64,000 nt of DNA from Streptomyces sp. NBC_01231 (GTDB lineage: Bacteria > Actinomycetota > Actinomycetes > Streptomycetales > Streptomycetaceae), in assembly GCA_035999765.1 (NCBI GenBank), contig CP108521.1, positions 3,100,001-3,164,000 on the forward strand. Reading direction: 5' to 3'. Both the position numbers and the translations under genes were made by a program. Every line of letters begins with the position of its first letter. Position 1 is the stretch's first letter. This document shows positions 26,235 through 34,335 of this stretch, piece by piece. The notes under the pieces are model-generated. The model was not told where the DNA came from and ran no database searches. It saw nothing but the letters and a program-made list of their open reading frames with translations.

Positions 26235-27580
26235 GCGGCCGTACCTCCTTGCGCGGCGGTCCTGCCGTCCATGGGGTTCTTCATGGCGAGCAGCTGGGTG
26301 AGGGCGCCCTTCATCCGGCGGGCGACGGCCTCCGGCTTGGCGGAGCCCATCGTGGCGGAGACGACGATCGGGCCGACGCGCTGGGCGAGGATGCCGGTGG
26401 AGCCCGCGAACCACACCTTCGGCTCGGTGGCCTGGTGGTCCATGGCCGACACGTACTCGCTCTGCGGGTCCAGCTTCTTGTACGCGGCCGTGGACAGGGT
26501 CGGTGCGTACGCGGGGATGTGGCCGCCGGCCGCCCACTGCTGGGCGTGCTTGACGACGTACGCGGCGAGTTGGTGGGCGGCCTCGTTGGCGGGGCCGCCG
26601 CGGTCGGACTGGTGCGGCAGGACGAAGGCGTGCGACTCGGCGTGGGTGGCCTGCTCGCCGAAGACGGGCGGCAGCGGGGTCGCGCCGTAGTCGAGCTTCG
26701 CCCCGGAGAAGACCGGCACCGACCAGTTGCCCTCCCAGGTGAAGGGGGCGCCGTTCACGAACTGTTCGGAGTTGGCGGCACCGGCGATGGTGTACCCGTC
26801 GGTGATGTGCCGCCGCAGGAACTCCAGGACCTGGACGGCCTTGTCGGTGTCGAAGGTGACCTTGGTGTAGGCGTCGTCGAACCAGGTGCCGCCGAGCTGG
26901 GTGTAGAAGGCGACGAAGAACCACCACTGGAAGTTCTGGTCGTTGGCCCACAGACCAAGGGTCTGCAGCCCCTTCTTCGTGGCCTTCTTCGCCTCCTTGA
27001 GCACGTCGAACCACTGGTCGGTGGACGTGACCGGGACGATCCGGCCGTCGTCGCCGAGCAGGCCCGCCTTCTTCAGCACGTCCTTGCGGTAGAAGCAGAG
27101 TTGGACGTGGATGTCGAGCGGGAGTGCGTAGAGCTTGCCGTCGACGACGGCGCGCTTCCACAGCTCGGGGTTGAAGTCCGCTTCCCGCACGCCGTACTTG
27201 GCGAGCAGGCCGACGTCCCAGGGGTCCAGGAGGCGGCCGGGCGAGAAGCCGGTGACCCGGCCCAGGTGCATGACGCCGAGGTCCGGTGCGCGGTTGCCCG
27301 CCGCCGCCATGGCCAGCTTGGTGTAGAAGGGGTTGCCCCACTGGAAGGTGGAGTCCTTCACGTCGATGCCGGAGTTCGCCTCACGGAAGGCGTCCAGCAT
27401 CGCGATCATGTTGGAGCCGTCGCCTCCGCTGAAGAGGTTCCAGTACCTCACCCGGGTCCGCGAGCCGGCGGCGAGCGCGTCGGCGCTGGTACCGAGGGCG
27501 GCGAAGCCGAAGCTGCCCGCGACGAGTAACCCGCCGAGTCCGCCCATGAGTTGTCTGCGATTCAGGTCAGGCCGTCCCAT
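26231..27580 (-). CDS. CUT1 oligosaccharide ABC transporter, substrate-binding protein
   Basis: A 449-residue extracellular solute-binding protein of family 1. The N-terminus is a Tat-type signal (LNRRQLMGGLGGLLVAG) ending near ALAAGS. I see no lipobox cysteine, so it is either released or held by an uncleaved signal, unlike most Gram-positive receptors. Family marks: GVMHLGRVTGFSPGRLLDPW, LYALPLDIHVQLCFYRKDVLKKAG and PFTWEGNWSVPVF; aromatic residues for sugar stacking are plentiful. ATG 27580 has GAGGG upstream. It is first in the operon with two permeases and GH51. Its promoter at 27644-27672 almost duplicates that of the GH43 arabinanase. Confidence 0.92.
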   Translation of the reverse strand: MGRPDLNRRQLMGGLGGLLVAGSFGFAALGTSADALAAGSRTRVRYWNLFSGGDGSNMIAMLDAFREANSGIDVKDSTFQWGNPFYTKLAMAAAGNRAPDLGVMHLGRVTGFSPGRLLDPWDVGLLAKYGVREADFNPELWKRAVVDGKLYALPLDIHVQLCFYRKDVLKKAGLLGDDGRIVPVTSTDQWFDVLKEAKKATKKGLQTLGLWANDQNFQWWFFVAFYTQLGGTWFDDAYTKVTFDTDKAVQVLEFLRRHITDGYTIAGAANSEQFVNGAPFTWEGNWSVPVFSGAKLDYGATPLPPVFGEQATHAESHAFVLPHQSDRGGPANEAAHQLAAYVVKHAQQWAAGGHIPAYAPTLSTAAYKKLDPQSEYVSAMDHQATEPKVWFAGSTGILAQRVGPIVVSATMGSAKPEAVARRMKGALTQLLAMKNPMDGRTAAQGGTAA

Positions 27581-27605
27581 GCGCCGCCCTCACTTTCGCC
27601 CCACT

Positions 27606-27621
27606 GTTCGACATGTCGAAT
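27606..27621. promoter_or_regulatory. Palindromic operator in the importer leader
   Basis: Contains the perfect 14-nt palindrome TTCGACATGTCGAA (27607-27620). It lies 22 bases downstream of the -10 box, matching the placement of the related site at 9768-9783. Probably the binding site of a repressor of arabinan genes; the protein is not identified in the window. Confidence 0.6.
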
Positions 27622-27643
27622 AACGCCCGTAACTTCGAACGGG

Positions 27644-27672
27644 ACCGTAGATTCGAAGCGCTTGCGCGTCAA
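27644..27672 (-). promoter_or_regulatory. Promoter of the oligosaccharide importer operon
   Basis: On the minus strand: -35 TTGACG (27672-27667), 17-bp spacer, -10 TACGGT (27649-27644). The spacer contains AAGCGCTT, a core typical of LacI-family operators. The 33-base block differs from the GH43 promoter at only three positions. Confidence 0.75.
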
Positions 27673-27776
27673 TGCTTTGGACGCGACCCGCATGACGGGG
27701 ACAGTTCAGGGCGCGTAACCTCGGAAAGCCGCCGAGCGGCCGACTCGCAGCGAGAAGGGGGAGGAGGAGAGGCGCG

Positions 27777-27944
27777 GTGACACACGCCCTCGCCCTCGAC
27801 GCGTACACCGACTCCTTCCGCACCGCGACCACCGTGACGGCCGCCGCGGTGGCCGTACTTGACGCCCTCGACACGGTGTGCGCCCGGGCGGGCGTCCTGG
27901 CCTCCGCGGCGCCCGCGGCGCCGTCCGCACCGGAGGTGAGGTAA
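27777..27944 (+). CDS. Small alanine-rich protein heading the metallopeptidase cassette
   Basis: A 55-codon frame starting GTG behind GGAGGAGGAGAG. The product MTHALALDAYTDSFRTATTV...ends VCARAGVLASAAPAAPSAPEVR; its middle (TAAAVAVLDALDTV) could form one amphipathic or weakly hydrophobic helix. It ends 12 bases before the metallopeptidase start, and the SD and codon bias look genuine. In related loci a small DNA-binding protein often precedes the ImmA/IrrE-like gene, but no helix-turn-helix is visible here. Function unknown. Confidence 0.6.
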   Translation: MTHALALDAYTDSFRTATTVTAAAVAVLDALDTVCARAGVLASAAPAAPSAPEVR

Positions 27945-27956
27945 CTGAAGGAACGG

Positions 27957-28496
27957 ATGACCCGGCAGCTCGGTGCGATGCGCCGGAAGAAGGAGATGCG
28001 CCGCCTCGCCGGTGTCCTCATCGGCCCGATGCGCGTCCCGGTACCCGCCGATCCCGGGGCGCTGTTCGACGCCCTCGTCGACTCCGTCAGCCGGTGGCGG
28101 GGCCGTGCGGTCGTGGTGCGCCGGGAGGTCTTCCCGCCTCACACCGCGAGCGGGCTGTGGCTGGAGGGCGACACCCAGGACATCGTCGTCGTCGACAGAC
28201 GGGCCGCCCCGTGGCACCAGATCGTGATCTTCTGTCATGAGGTGTGGCACATGTACCAGCGGGACACCGACGCCCCGTCGCCGACCGGGGACGGTCCTCC
28301 CCGGACCGTCGCCGCGCGCACCGACTTCAGCCTGGACGACGAGCAGGAGGCCGACCGCTTCGGCATGCTGATGGGGGGGCGGCTGCGGCCCTGGCTGGAG
28401 GCCCCCTCGGCCCCCGACCCGGGGGCGGGCGACGACGCCCAGGACATCGCCGGACGCATCGGCGCCGCGCTCAACTACCGCGGAACCCGACAATGA
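27957..28496 (+). CDS. ImmA/IrrE-like zinc metallopeptidase
   Basis: A 179-residue soluble protein. The zinc motif HEVWH is in VIFCHEVWHMYQRD (about residues 94-98), followed by DEQEADRFGMLM (about 130-141), where the Glu of EADRFG is the probable third ligand, as in ImmA/IrrE peptidases. Such peptidases often cleave a partner regulator in response to stress. A basic N-terminus (MTRQLGAMRRKKEMRR) may bind nucleic acid or membrane. ATG 27957 follows GAAGGA. It overlaps the next gene (ATGA), so it is coupled to the MAB_1171c membrane protein. A target regulator is not evident, unless it is the small upstream protein. Confidence 0.85.
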   Translation: MTRQLGAMRRKKEMRRLAGVLIGPMRVPVPADPGALFDALVDSVSRWRGRAVVVRREVFPPHTASGLWLEGDTQDIVVVDRRAAPWHQIVIFCHEVWHMYQRDTDAPSPTGDGPPRTVAARTDFSLDDEQEADRFGMLMGGRLRPWLEAPSAPDPGAGDDAQDIAGRIGAALNYRGTRQ

Positions 28497-29674
28497 ACGG
28501 CCTGATCAACTACGTCAGTTGCGGCGCCCTGTGGCTCGGACTCGTGGTCAAGGCCCCCGACCTGATACGGCACCGGCACGACCCCTATCTGCGGGCGATC
28601 TGTGCCGTCCTGGGCCTGGCCGGGGTCTGCTTCTTCCTCGGCGCCGAGCCGACCGTCGCGGCCGTCAACCACCTCAGCGGCATCCCCAACCTCGCCGCCC
28701 CGCTGACCTACGCGTCGATCACCGCGTACAGCGCCGCCTCCCAGGTGCTGATCGTCTACTGGCGGGGCGGACCGCACGTGCACCGCGTCACCCGCCGCTG
28801 GATCGTGGCGTACGCGTTCGTGCTGCTCGGCATCGCCGTCACCTTCGCCCTCGGCGACGCGCCGGAGGAACGCCGCACCGACCTGGACACCTACTACGCG
28901 ACCACGCCGTTCATCGCCGAGATGATCGTGCTGTACCTGGCCGGCCACCTCGCCGCCGTCAGCGTCACCTCGGTGTCCGCGCTGCGCTGGGCCCGCGACG
29001 TGCGCGGCTGGCTGCGCACGGGCCTGGTGGTCCTGGGCTTCGGCGCGCTGTGCAACGCCGGATACAGCGTGTCCAAGCTCGCCGCCATGGTGGCCCGCTG
29101 GTCCGGACGCGACTGGTCGGGACTCAGTACGACCGTCTCGCCGGCCGCCGCCGGCCTGGCGGCCCTGATGACGGTCGTCGGCATCCTGATCCCGCTGGTC
29201 GGGCCCCGGACCACCCGGTGGCGGCGGGCACGGCGGGACTTCGCGCGCCTGGAACCGCTGGAACGGGAACTGGACGAGGTCCTCACCCGCCGCGCGCTGC
29301 GGCTGCCCCGGCCGCGCTGGTCCTCCCCCGTCACCCGGCTGGTGTGGCGGCAGACCAGCATCCACAACGCGCTCGGCAGCCTCGACGCGTTCTTCGACCC
29401 GGACCTGTACGAGCGGACCCTGGAGGCCGCGACCCTGGAGGCCGCCGACCCGCGGCGGGCCGAGGCGACCGCGTGGGCCGCGGTCATCGCCGCGGCCGCC
29501 GTGGAGGAACGCGACCGCGACAGCCCCCTGCTGCCGCCCGGAGCGGAACAACGGTTCCAGGACCGGGCACCCACCCCGGGCACCCTCGCGGACATCGCCG
29601 ACGCGCTGGCCGTCTCCCCGCTCGTCGCGGCCGCCCGCGTCCGCGCCGGTACGTCCCCCACTGGTACGGCATGA
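28493..29674 (+). CDS. MAB_1171c-family membrane protein, copy 1
   Basis: A 393-residue protein with about seven hydrophobic segments in the first 235 residues and a soluble C-terminal part (about 240-393). Conserved points include AVNHLSGIPNLAAPLTYASITAYSAASQVLIV and DLDTYYATTPFIAEMIVLYLAGH, and later RLVWRQTSIHNAL. NCBI-type names call this family a putative transporter, without experimental proof that I know of. It starts in the stop codon of the metallopeptidase gene. The second copy follows 63 bases after its end. Confidence 0.85.
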   Translation: MNGLINYVSCGALWLGLVVKAPDLIRHRHDPYLRAICAVLGLAGVCFFLGAEPTVAAVNHLSGIPNLAAPLTYASITAYSAASQVLIVYWRGGPHVHRVTRRWIVAYAFVLLGIAVTFALGDAPEERRTDLDTYYATTPFIAEMIVLYLAGHLAAVSVTSVSALRWARDVRGWLRTGLVVLGFGALCNAGYSVSKLAAMVARWSGRDWSGLSTTVSPAAAGLAALMTVVGILIPLVGPRTTRWRRARRDFARLEPLERELDEVLTRRALRLPRPRWSSPVTRLVWRQTSIHNALGSLDAFFDPDLYERTLEAATLEAADPRRAEATAWAAVIAAAAVEERDRDSPLLPPGAEQRFQDRAPTPGTLADIADALAVSPLVAAARVRAGTSPTGTA

Positions 29675-29737
29675 ACACGGTGCCCGCGGCGCGCCTTCCC
29701 CCCACCGCCGCACCTCGTCCGAACGGAGTTCCCGGGC

Positions 29738-30916
29738 ATGAGCCTCGTGGTGTATCTGGCGGCAGCGGTCTTCGGACTGTCCTGTGCGGTCCTGTTCCGC
29801 CGACGGCCGCTGGCCGCCTTACGGAACCCGCTGACGCTGTCCACCTGCGCGTCGATCGTCCTCGGCGCCCTCGTCTTCGTCTGCGCCGCCCCGGTGACCC
29901 TGGCCGCCGTCAACGACGTCACCGGCATCCCCAACTTCGGCGCCCCGCTCACCTACGGCATGCTCTCGGCGTACAGCTGCTCCCTGCTCATCCTGCTGAT
30001 CAACTGGCGGGGCGGCTCACCGGAGCGGATCCGGCATCTCTCGCTGCGGGCCGTCGCCGCGTACGGCACGCTGATCGTCGTCATCGTCGCGCTGTTCACG
30101 CTGTCCGACGCGAAGGTCGAGCGGCTCACCGACCTCGACACCTACTACGCGAACACGCCGTACATGCGCGAGATGATCGTGCTCTACCTGCTGGGGCACA
30201 GCGCGGCGATGCTGGCGATGTGCGCGGTGTGCGTCAAGTGGGGCCGGGAGGTCACCGGGCTGCTGCGGGCCGGGCTGTGGCTGATCCTGGCGGGCGCGCT
30301 GCTGGACGTGGTGGGTTTCCAGCTGGCCAAGTACACGGCCGTCGTGGCCCGTTGGACGGGTCACGACCTCGATGTCCTGTCCACCGGGGTGGCCCCGCCG
30401 ATGGCCGCGCTGGCCGCGCTGCTGTTCTCCGCCGGATTCGTGCTGCCGAGGCTGTGGCCGCCGGCTCTCGCGCACTGGCACAGCGTCGAGGACCATCGCA
30501 GGCTGGCCCCGTTGTGGTCCCGGGTGCGGTTCGCCTCCACCGCCCCGAAGCCGCCCTCCGCGTGGTGGCAGTCGCCCCGGGACCGACTGCGCTGGCGTGA
30601 GGTGTCGATCCACGACGCCCTGCTGGCGCTCGCCCCCTACTTCGACGACCGGATCCGCGAACGGGCCCTGGACGCCGCCCTGCGCGACGGCCGGGACGCG
30701 CACGCGGCCCGCCTGGCAGCCGAGGCGGCTATGGTGACCGACGCCGCCCGCCGCGCCGCCGCCCGGGAGACGCCCCTGGTCACACCTAGCGCGTACCGGC
30801 TGTACGCCACGGAGGTCTCCGGCACCGGAGGGCTGGTGGAGTTGGCGCAGGCGCTCACGCGTTCGGCCCGCGTCACCGCAGTACCCGAAGGTACGGTGAC
30901 GGCAAACCCTGGCTGA
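29738..30916 (+). CDS. MAB_1171c-family membrane protein, copy 2
   Basis: A 392-residue paralogue of the previous gene with the same layout: about seven hydrophobic segments, then a soluble end. The diagnostic stretch is nearly repeated (DLDTYYANTPYMREMIVLYLLGH here), as are AVNDVTGIPNFGAPLTYGML and RWREVSIHDALLAL. Overall the two copies are clearly homologous but diverged, so the duplication is not recent and the two may form a heteromer. ATG 29738 has GGAG upstream. It is followed after 14 bases by the FAD oxidoreductase, in the same transcription unit. Confidence 0.86.
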   Translation: MSLVVYLAAAVFGLSCAVLFRRRPLAALRNPLTLSTCASIVLGALVFVCAAPVTLAAVNDVTGIPNFGAPLTYGMLSAYSCSLLILLINWRGGSPERIRHLSLRAVAAYGTLIVVIVALFTLSDAKVERLTDLDTYYANTPYMREMIVLYLLGHSAAMLAMCAVCVKWGREVTGLLRAGLWLILAGALLDVVGFQLAKYTAVVARWTGHDLDVLSTGVAPPMAALAALLFSAGFVLPRLWPPALAHWHSVEDHRRLAPLWSRVRFASTAPKPPSAWWQSPRDRLRWREVSIHDALLALAPYFDDRIRERALDAALRDGRDAHAARLAAEAAMVTDAARRAAARETPLVTPSAYRLYATEVSGTGGLVELAQALTRSARVTAVPEGTVTANPG

Positions 30917-30930
30917 ACACGAGGAGTTCC

Positions 30931-32328
30931 ATGACGCGGAGAGCTGTCGTCATCGGTGCCGGCCTGGCCGGCATGCTGGCCGCGGCCGCGCTGTCGGGTA
31001 CCGCGGACGAAGTGATCGTCCTGGACCGCGACGACCTGCCCGACGGACCCGACCACCGCAAGGGACTCCCGCAGGGCCGGCACGCCCATCTGCTGATGGC
31101 GGGGGGCCTCGCCGCCATGGAGGACCTGGTGCCCGGCGTCAGCATGCGCCGGCACCTGCTCGACGCGGGCGCCCACGACATACCCCTCGGTTCCGGCCTG
31201 GTGGCGCTCACCCCGGAGGGCTGGATGCGGCGCTGGCGTCACGACGGTCCCCATATGCTCGCGTGCAGCCGGGCGTTGCTGGACTGGGCGGTGCGCACGG
31301 CGGTGCTGGAGCACACCGAGGTCGAGGTGCGCCGGGCGCAGGTTCTCGAACTCACCGGACAGAACGGGCGGGTTACCGGGGTACGACTGTCGACTCCTCA
31401 GGGAGAGACGGAACTTGACGCCGCGTTCGTGGTCGACGCCAGTGGTCGCGGTTCGCGTGTCATCCACTGGCTGGAGGGCCTCGGCGTCACGGACGTCCAT
31501 GAACGGACCGTGGACTCCGGGCTCGTCAACGCCACCCGGGTCTATCGCGTGCCCGAGGGCGCCGAGCGGTTCCCGCTGACGGTCGTGCAGGCCGACCCGT
31601 ACGTGAACCGGCCGGGGCGCAGCGGGATGGTGCTGCCCATCGAGGGCGGCCGGTGGATGGTGAGCCTGGCCGGCACCCGCGGCGGTGAACCCCCGGCCGA
31701 CCCGGAGGGATTCCTCCAGTACACCCTCGACCTGCCGCACCCCATCGTCGGGCGGCTCATCTCCGGTGCGGAGCCGCTGACCGACGTGCACATCAGCCGC
31801 AGCACCTCCAATGTCCGGCGCTATCTGGAGAAGGTGCCGCGCTGGCCGGAGGGGTTCGTGGTGCTCGGGGACGCGCTGGCCACGTTCAATCCGGCGTACG
31901 GGCAGGGGATGGCGGTGGCCGCGCTGGGGGCGCGGTTCCTGGGGGACGAGGTGCGGCGGGCCGGGCTGGGGTCCGCCGGGCTGGCGCGGCGGGTGCAGCG
32001 GGGGGCGGCGCGGTCGGTGGACGCGGCCTGGGCGTTGGCCGTGGGACAGGACGTCTGGTATCCGCAGACCCGAGGCGCGCGGCCGAACGCGGGAGACCGG
32101 CTGGTCACGCGGTACTCGCGGCGCCTGACGAGGGCGGCGACAGGGTCGTACCGGGCCGCCGCCGCGTTGTGGGACGTGACCAGCCTGACGGCCGGTCCGG
32201 AGCGGTTGCTGCACCCGGCGACCGTGCTGGCGGTGCTCAACGGCTCCCTGCTGCCGCCGCTGCGGGAGCCGCCGTTGAGTGCCGGGGAGCGGGAGGTTCT
32301 GCGGGGGCTGGAGCGGATGGCGGTGTGA
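30931..32328 (+). CDS. FAD-dependent oxidoreductase/monooxygenase
   Basis: A 465-residue flavoprotein of the aromatic-hydroxylase/geranylgeranyl-reductase-like group. The dinucleotide motif GAGLAGMLAAAAL is at residues 8-20, the second FAD motif is VVLGDALATFNPAYGQGM (about 309-326), and an Asp/Arg-rich early turn (DRDDLPDGPDHRKGLPQGRHAH) follows the first strand-helix-strand. The last 80 residues are helical. Substrate unknown. It is the last gene of the cassette at 27777-32328 (gap of 14 bases), so it probably works with the two membrane proteins, for example on a membrane lipid or quinone-like molecule; this is inference. Confidence 0.85.
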   Translation: MTRRAVVIGAGLAGMLAAAALSGTADEVIVLDRDDLPDGPDHRKGLPQGRHAHLLMAGGLAAMEDLVPGVSMRRHLLDAGAHDIPLGSGLVALTPEGWMRRWRHDGPHMLACSRALLDWAVRTAVLEHTEVEVRRAQVLELTGQNGRVTGVRLSTPQGETELDAAFVVDASGRGSRVIHWLEGLGVTDVHERTVDSGLVNATRVYRVPEGAERFPLTVVQADPYVNRPGRSGMVLPIEGGRWMVSLAGTRGGEPPADPEGFLQYTLDLPHPIVGRLISGAEPLTDVHISRSTSNVRRYLEKVPRWPEGFVVLGDALATFNPAYGQGMAVAALGARFLGDEVRRAGLGSAGLARRVQRGAARSVDAAWALAVGQDVWYPQTRGARPNAGDRLVTRYSRRLTRAATGSYRAAAALWDVTSLTAGPERLLHPATVLAVLNGSLLPPLREPPLSAGEREVLRGLERMAV

Positions 32329-32345
32329 GACCGGTGGTCGGTTGC

Positions 32346-32414
32346 GGTGCTGGTGCCGGTGCCGGTTTCGGTGCCGGTTTCGGTGCTGGTGCTGGTGCCG
32401 GTGCCGGTTGGTGC
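32346..32414. repeat. Simple GGTGCYGGT-type repeat
   Basis: About 70 bases built from GGTGCTGGT, GGTGCCGGT and GGTTTCGGT units, just after the FAD gene stop and outside any credible gene. Confidence 0.85.
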
Positions 32415-32422
32415 TCCCCCGT

Positions 32423-32458
32423 TCGCCCCGGCGGCGCGACTGACCGCGGCCGGGGCGA
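32423..32458. terminator. Bidirectional hairpin between convergent genes
   Basis: Arms TCGCCCCGGC (32423-32432) and GCCGGGGCGA (32449-32458) with a 16-nt loop, between the FAD gene (plus) and the lactonase gene (minus). Confidence 0.7.
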
Positions 32459-32468
32459 CGTAGAACGG

Positions 32469-33317
32469 TCAGCCCGCGAAGGCCGGTTGCGGCAGGCCCT
32501 TGCCCGCGCCCGGGACCACCAGCAGCGACCCCGCCAGCGGGTGGGGCGCGTCCAGGCCGACCCGGGCCGTCGTGATGTACAGGTCGGTCAGGTCGGGGCC
32601 GCCGAACGCGCAGGCCGTCACCCGGGGGGTCGGGAGTCCGATCACGCGGTCCAGCTCACCGGCCGGGGTGTAGCGGCGTACCGCGGCGCCGTCCCACAGG
32701 GCCACCCACACACAGCCTTCGGCGTCGACCGTGAGGCCGTCGGGGAAGCCCGCGCCGTCCTCGATCTCCACCAGGGTCCTACGCGCGCGGGTCCGTCCGT
32801 CCGTGAAGTCGAAGACGTCCACGCGCCGGGTCGGCGAGTCGATGTAGTACATCAGGCGGCCGTCGGGGCTCCAGCCCGTGCCGTTGCTGACCGCCACGTC
32901 GTCGAGGACCACGTCGGCCGTGCCGTCGCCGGATATCCGGGACAGCGTGCCGCCGCCGGCTGCCTCGTCGTAGCGCATGGTGCCGGCCCACAGGGAGCCG
33001 TCGGGGGCGACGGCGGCGTCGTTGGCGCGGCGGCCGGGGACGGGCTCGTGGCGCAGCCAGCGGAAGGTGTCGTCGGGGTCCAGGAGACCCACGCCGTCCC
33101 TCAGGTTGAGGACCAGGCCGCCGTTCGCGCGTGGCTTCACCGCGCCGACGTGCTGCTCGGTCGTGCGGGTCGTGCGGCGGCCGGACAGCGGGTCGTACGT
33201 GTTGATCCGGGAACCCAGGATGTCGATCCAGATCAGCCTGCCCGCCGCCACGTCCCAGGTCGGGCCCTCTCCCAGGGTCGCCTCCGCGCGGACCGCCACC
33301 TCGAACGCGTACGTCAT
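32469..33317 (-). CDS. SMP-30/gluconolactonase-family sugar lactonase
   Basis: A 282-residue six-bladed propeller enzyme that hydrolyses aldonolactones. Metal-site residues of the family are in place: Glu in TLGEGPTWD (about residue 18), Asn in RRANDAAVAPDG, Asn in AVSNGTGWSPDG and Asp in AGFPDGLTVDAEG. No signal peptide, so it is cytoplasmic. The start codon overlaps the stop of the upstream IclR gene (ATGA), so the two form one unit. With arabinose genes nearby an L-arabinono- or galactonolactone is conceivable, but the sequence does not show which lactone. Confidence 0.9.
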   Translation of the reverse strand: MTYAFEVAVRAEATLGEGPTWDVAAGRLIWIDILGSRINTYDPLSGRRTTRTTEQHVGAVKPRANGGLVLNLRDGVGLLDPDDTFRWLRHEPVPGRRANDAAVAPDGSLWAGTMRYDEAAGGGTLSRISGDGTADVVLDDVAVSNGTGWSPDGRLMYYIDSPTRRVDVFDFTDGRTRARRTLVEIEDGAGFPDGLTVDAEGCVWVALWDGAAVRRYTPAGELDRVIGLPTPRVTACAFGGPDLTDLYITTARVGLDAPHPLAGSLLVVPGAGKGLPQPAFAG

Positions 33318-34087
33318 GCCACCCTCCGGTGGCCGAGGCGCTCCGACAGCTCGGCGGCGCCCTTGGCGGCGAGCTGCTCCAGTTCGCCGCGGCGCTCGTC
33401 GCTCCAGCGGATCATCGGTACGGAGATGGACAGCGCGGCGACGACCCGGCCGGTGCGGTCCTGCACCGGCGCGGCCACGCAGGAGACGTCCGGGTTGGAC
33501 TCCTGGTTCTCGACGGCGATCCCGCGCTGCCGGATCCCGGCGAGGGCCTCGCGCAGGGCGTCCGGGTCGGTGATGCTGTTGGCCGTCATCGCGACCAGGG
33601 CGGCGCCTTCCGGGATGCGGGCGGAGAGCTCGTGGTCGGGCAGGGAGGCCAGCAGCATCTTGCCGACGGAGGTGCAGTGGGCGGGCAGTCGCCGCCCCGC
33701 CGCGGAGACCATGCGCACGGCGTGCGTGGAGTCCACCTTGGCGATGTAGATGACGTCGGTGCCCTCCAGGATGGCCACGTGCACCGTCTCGTCGCAGGTC
33801 TCGGCGACCGAGCGGGCGACCTGCTGCCCCTCAGCGGCGAGGTCCAGCTGTTCGGCGTACCTGCTCCCGAGCTGGTACGGGCGCACCCCGAGGCGGTAGC
33901 GTCCCGGCTGGCCCGGCACCTGGACGATGTAGGACCGGGCGGCGAGAGTGGTGACCAGCTCGTGCACGGTGGTGCGCGGCAGCTGCAGCCTGCGCACGAT
34001 GTCGGGGGCGGAGAGCGTCCCGTCCCCGTCGAGGAAGAGCTCAAGAATGTCGAGAGCCCGGGTCACCGCAGGTACAAGGCGTCCCAC
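33314..34087 (-). CDS. IclR-family transcriptional regulator
   Basis: A 257-residue regulator: N-terminal winged helix (VPAVTRALDILELFL, LSAPDIVRRLQLPRTTVHELVTTLAARSYI) and C-terminal effector domain (VHVAILEGTDVIYIAKVDSTHAVRMVS, CTSVGKMLLASL, GIAVENQESNPDVSCVAAPV). GTG 34087 is chosen because GGGAGGGGG lies nine bases upstream and it gives the usual family length; a TTG at 34135 would add 16 poorly supported residues. It heads an operon with the SMP-30 lactonase. The leader contains TGTTCGAGATTTCAACA (34120-34136), an imperfect inverted repeat that could be its own operator. Confidence 0.92.
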   Translation of the reverse strand: MGRLVPAVTRALDILELFLDGDGTLSAPDIVRRLQLPRTTVHELVTTLAARSYIVQVPGQPGRYRLGVRPYQLGSRYAEQLDLAAEGQQVARSVAETCDETVHVAILEGTDVIYIAKVDSTHAVRMVSAAGRRLPAHCTSVGKMLLASLPDHELSARIPEGAALVAMTANSITDPDALREALAGIRQRGIAVENQESNPDVSCVAAPVQDRTGRVVAALSISVPMIRWSDERRGELEQLAAKGAAELSERLGHRRVA

Positions 34088-34335
34088 GACCGGCCCCCTC
34101 CCTTGTTTCTCAGGCGTCTGTGTTCGAGATTTCAACAGACGATCGGCATGACGAACACAGGCTAGTCATAGAGCTTTACCCGGGCAATGGGCGCGCGACG
34201 TCACTTCCGCCCCACCAGTACAACCTTTTCTCCGCTCCACGGTCTTACTCGTGGACATATGGTGATGATCTTTGATCACCGTCATGAGCTCCTCTGGGGG
34301 GGAGCTTGCCGAGCCGTCGAGCTGTGGAGTGGTTG

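Noticed and set aside
34088..34135. TTG start for the IclR gene
   Set aside because: Adds 16 residues without SD; GTG 34087 has GGGAGGGGG and gives the usual length.
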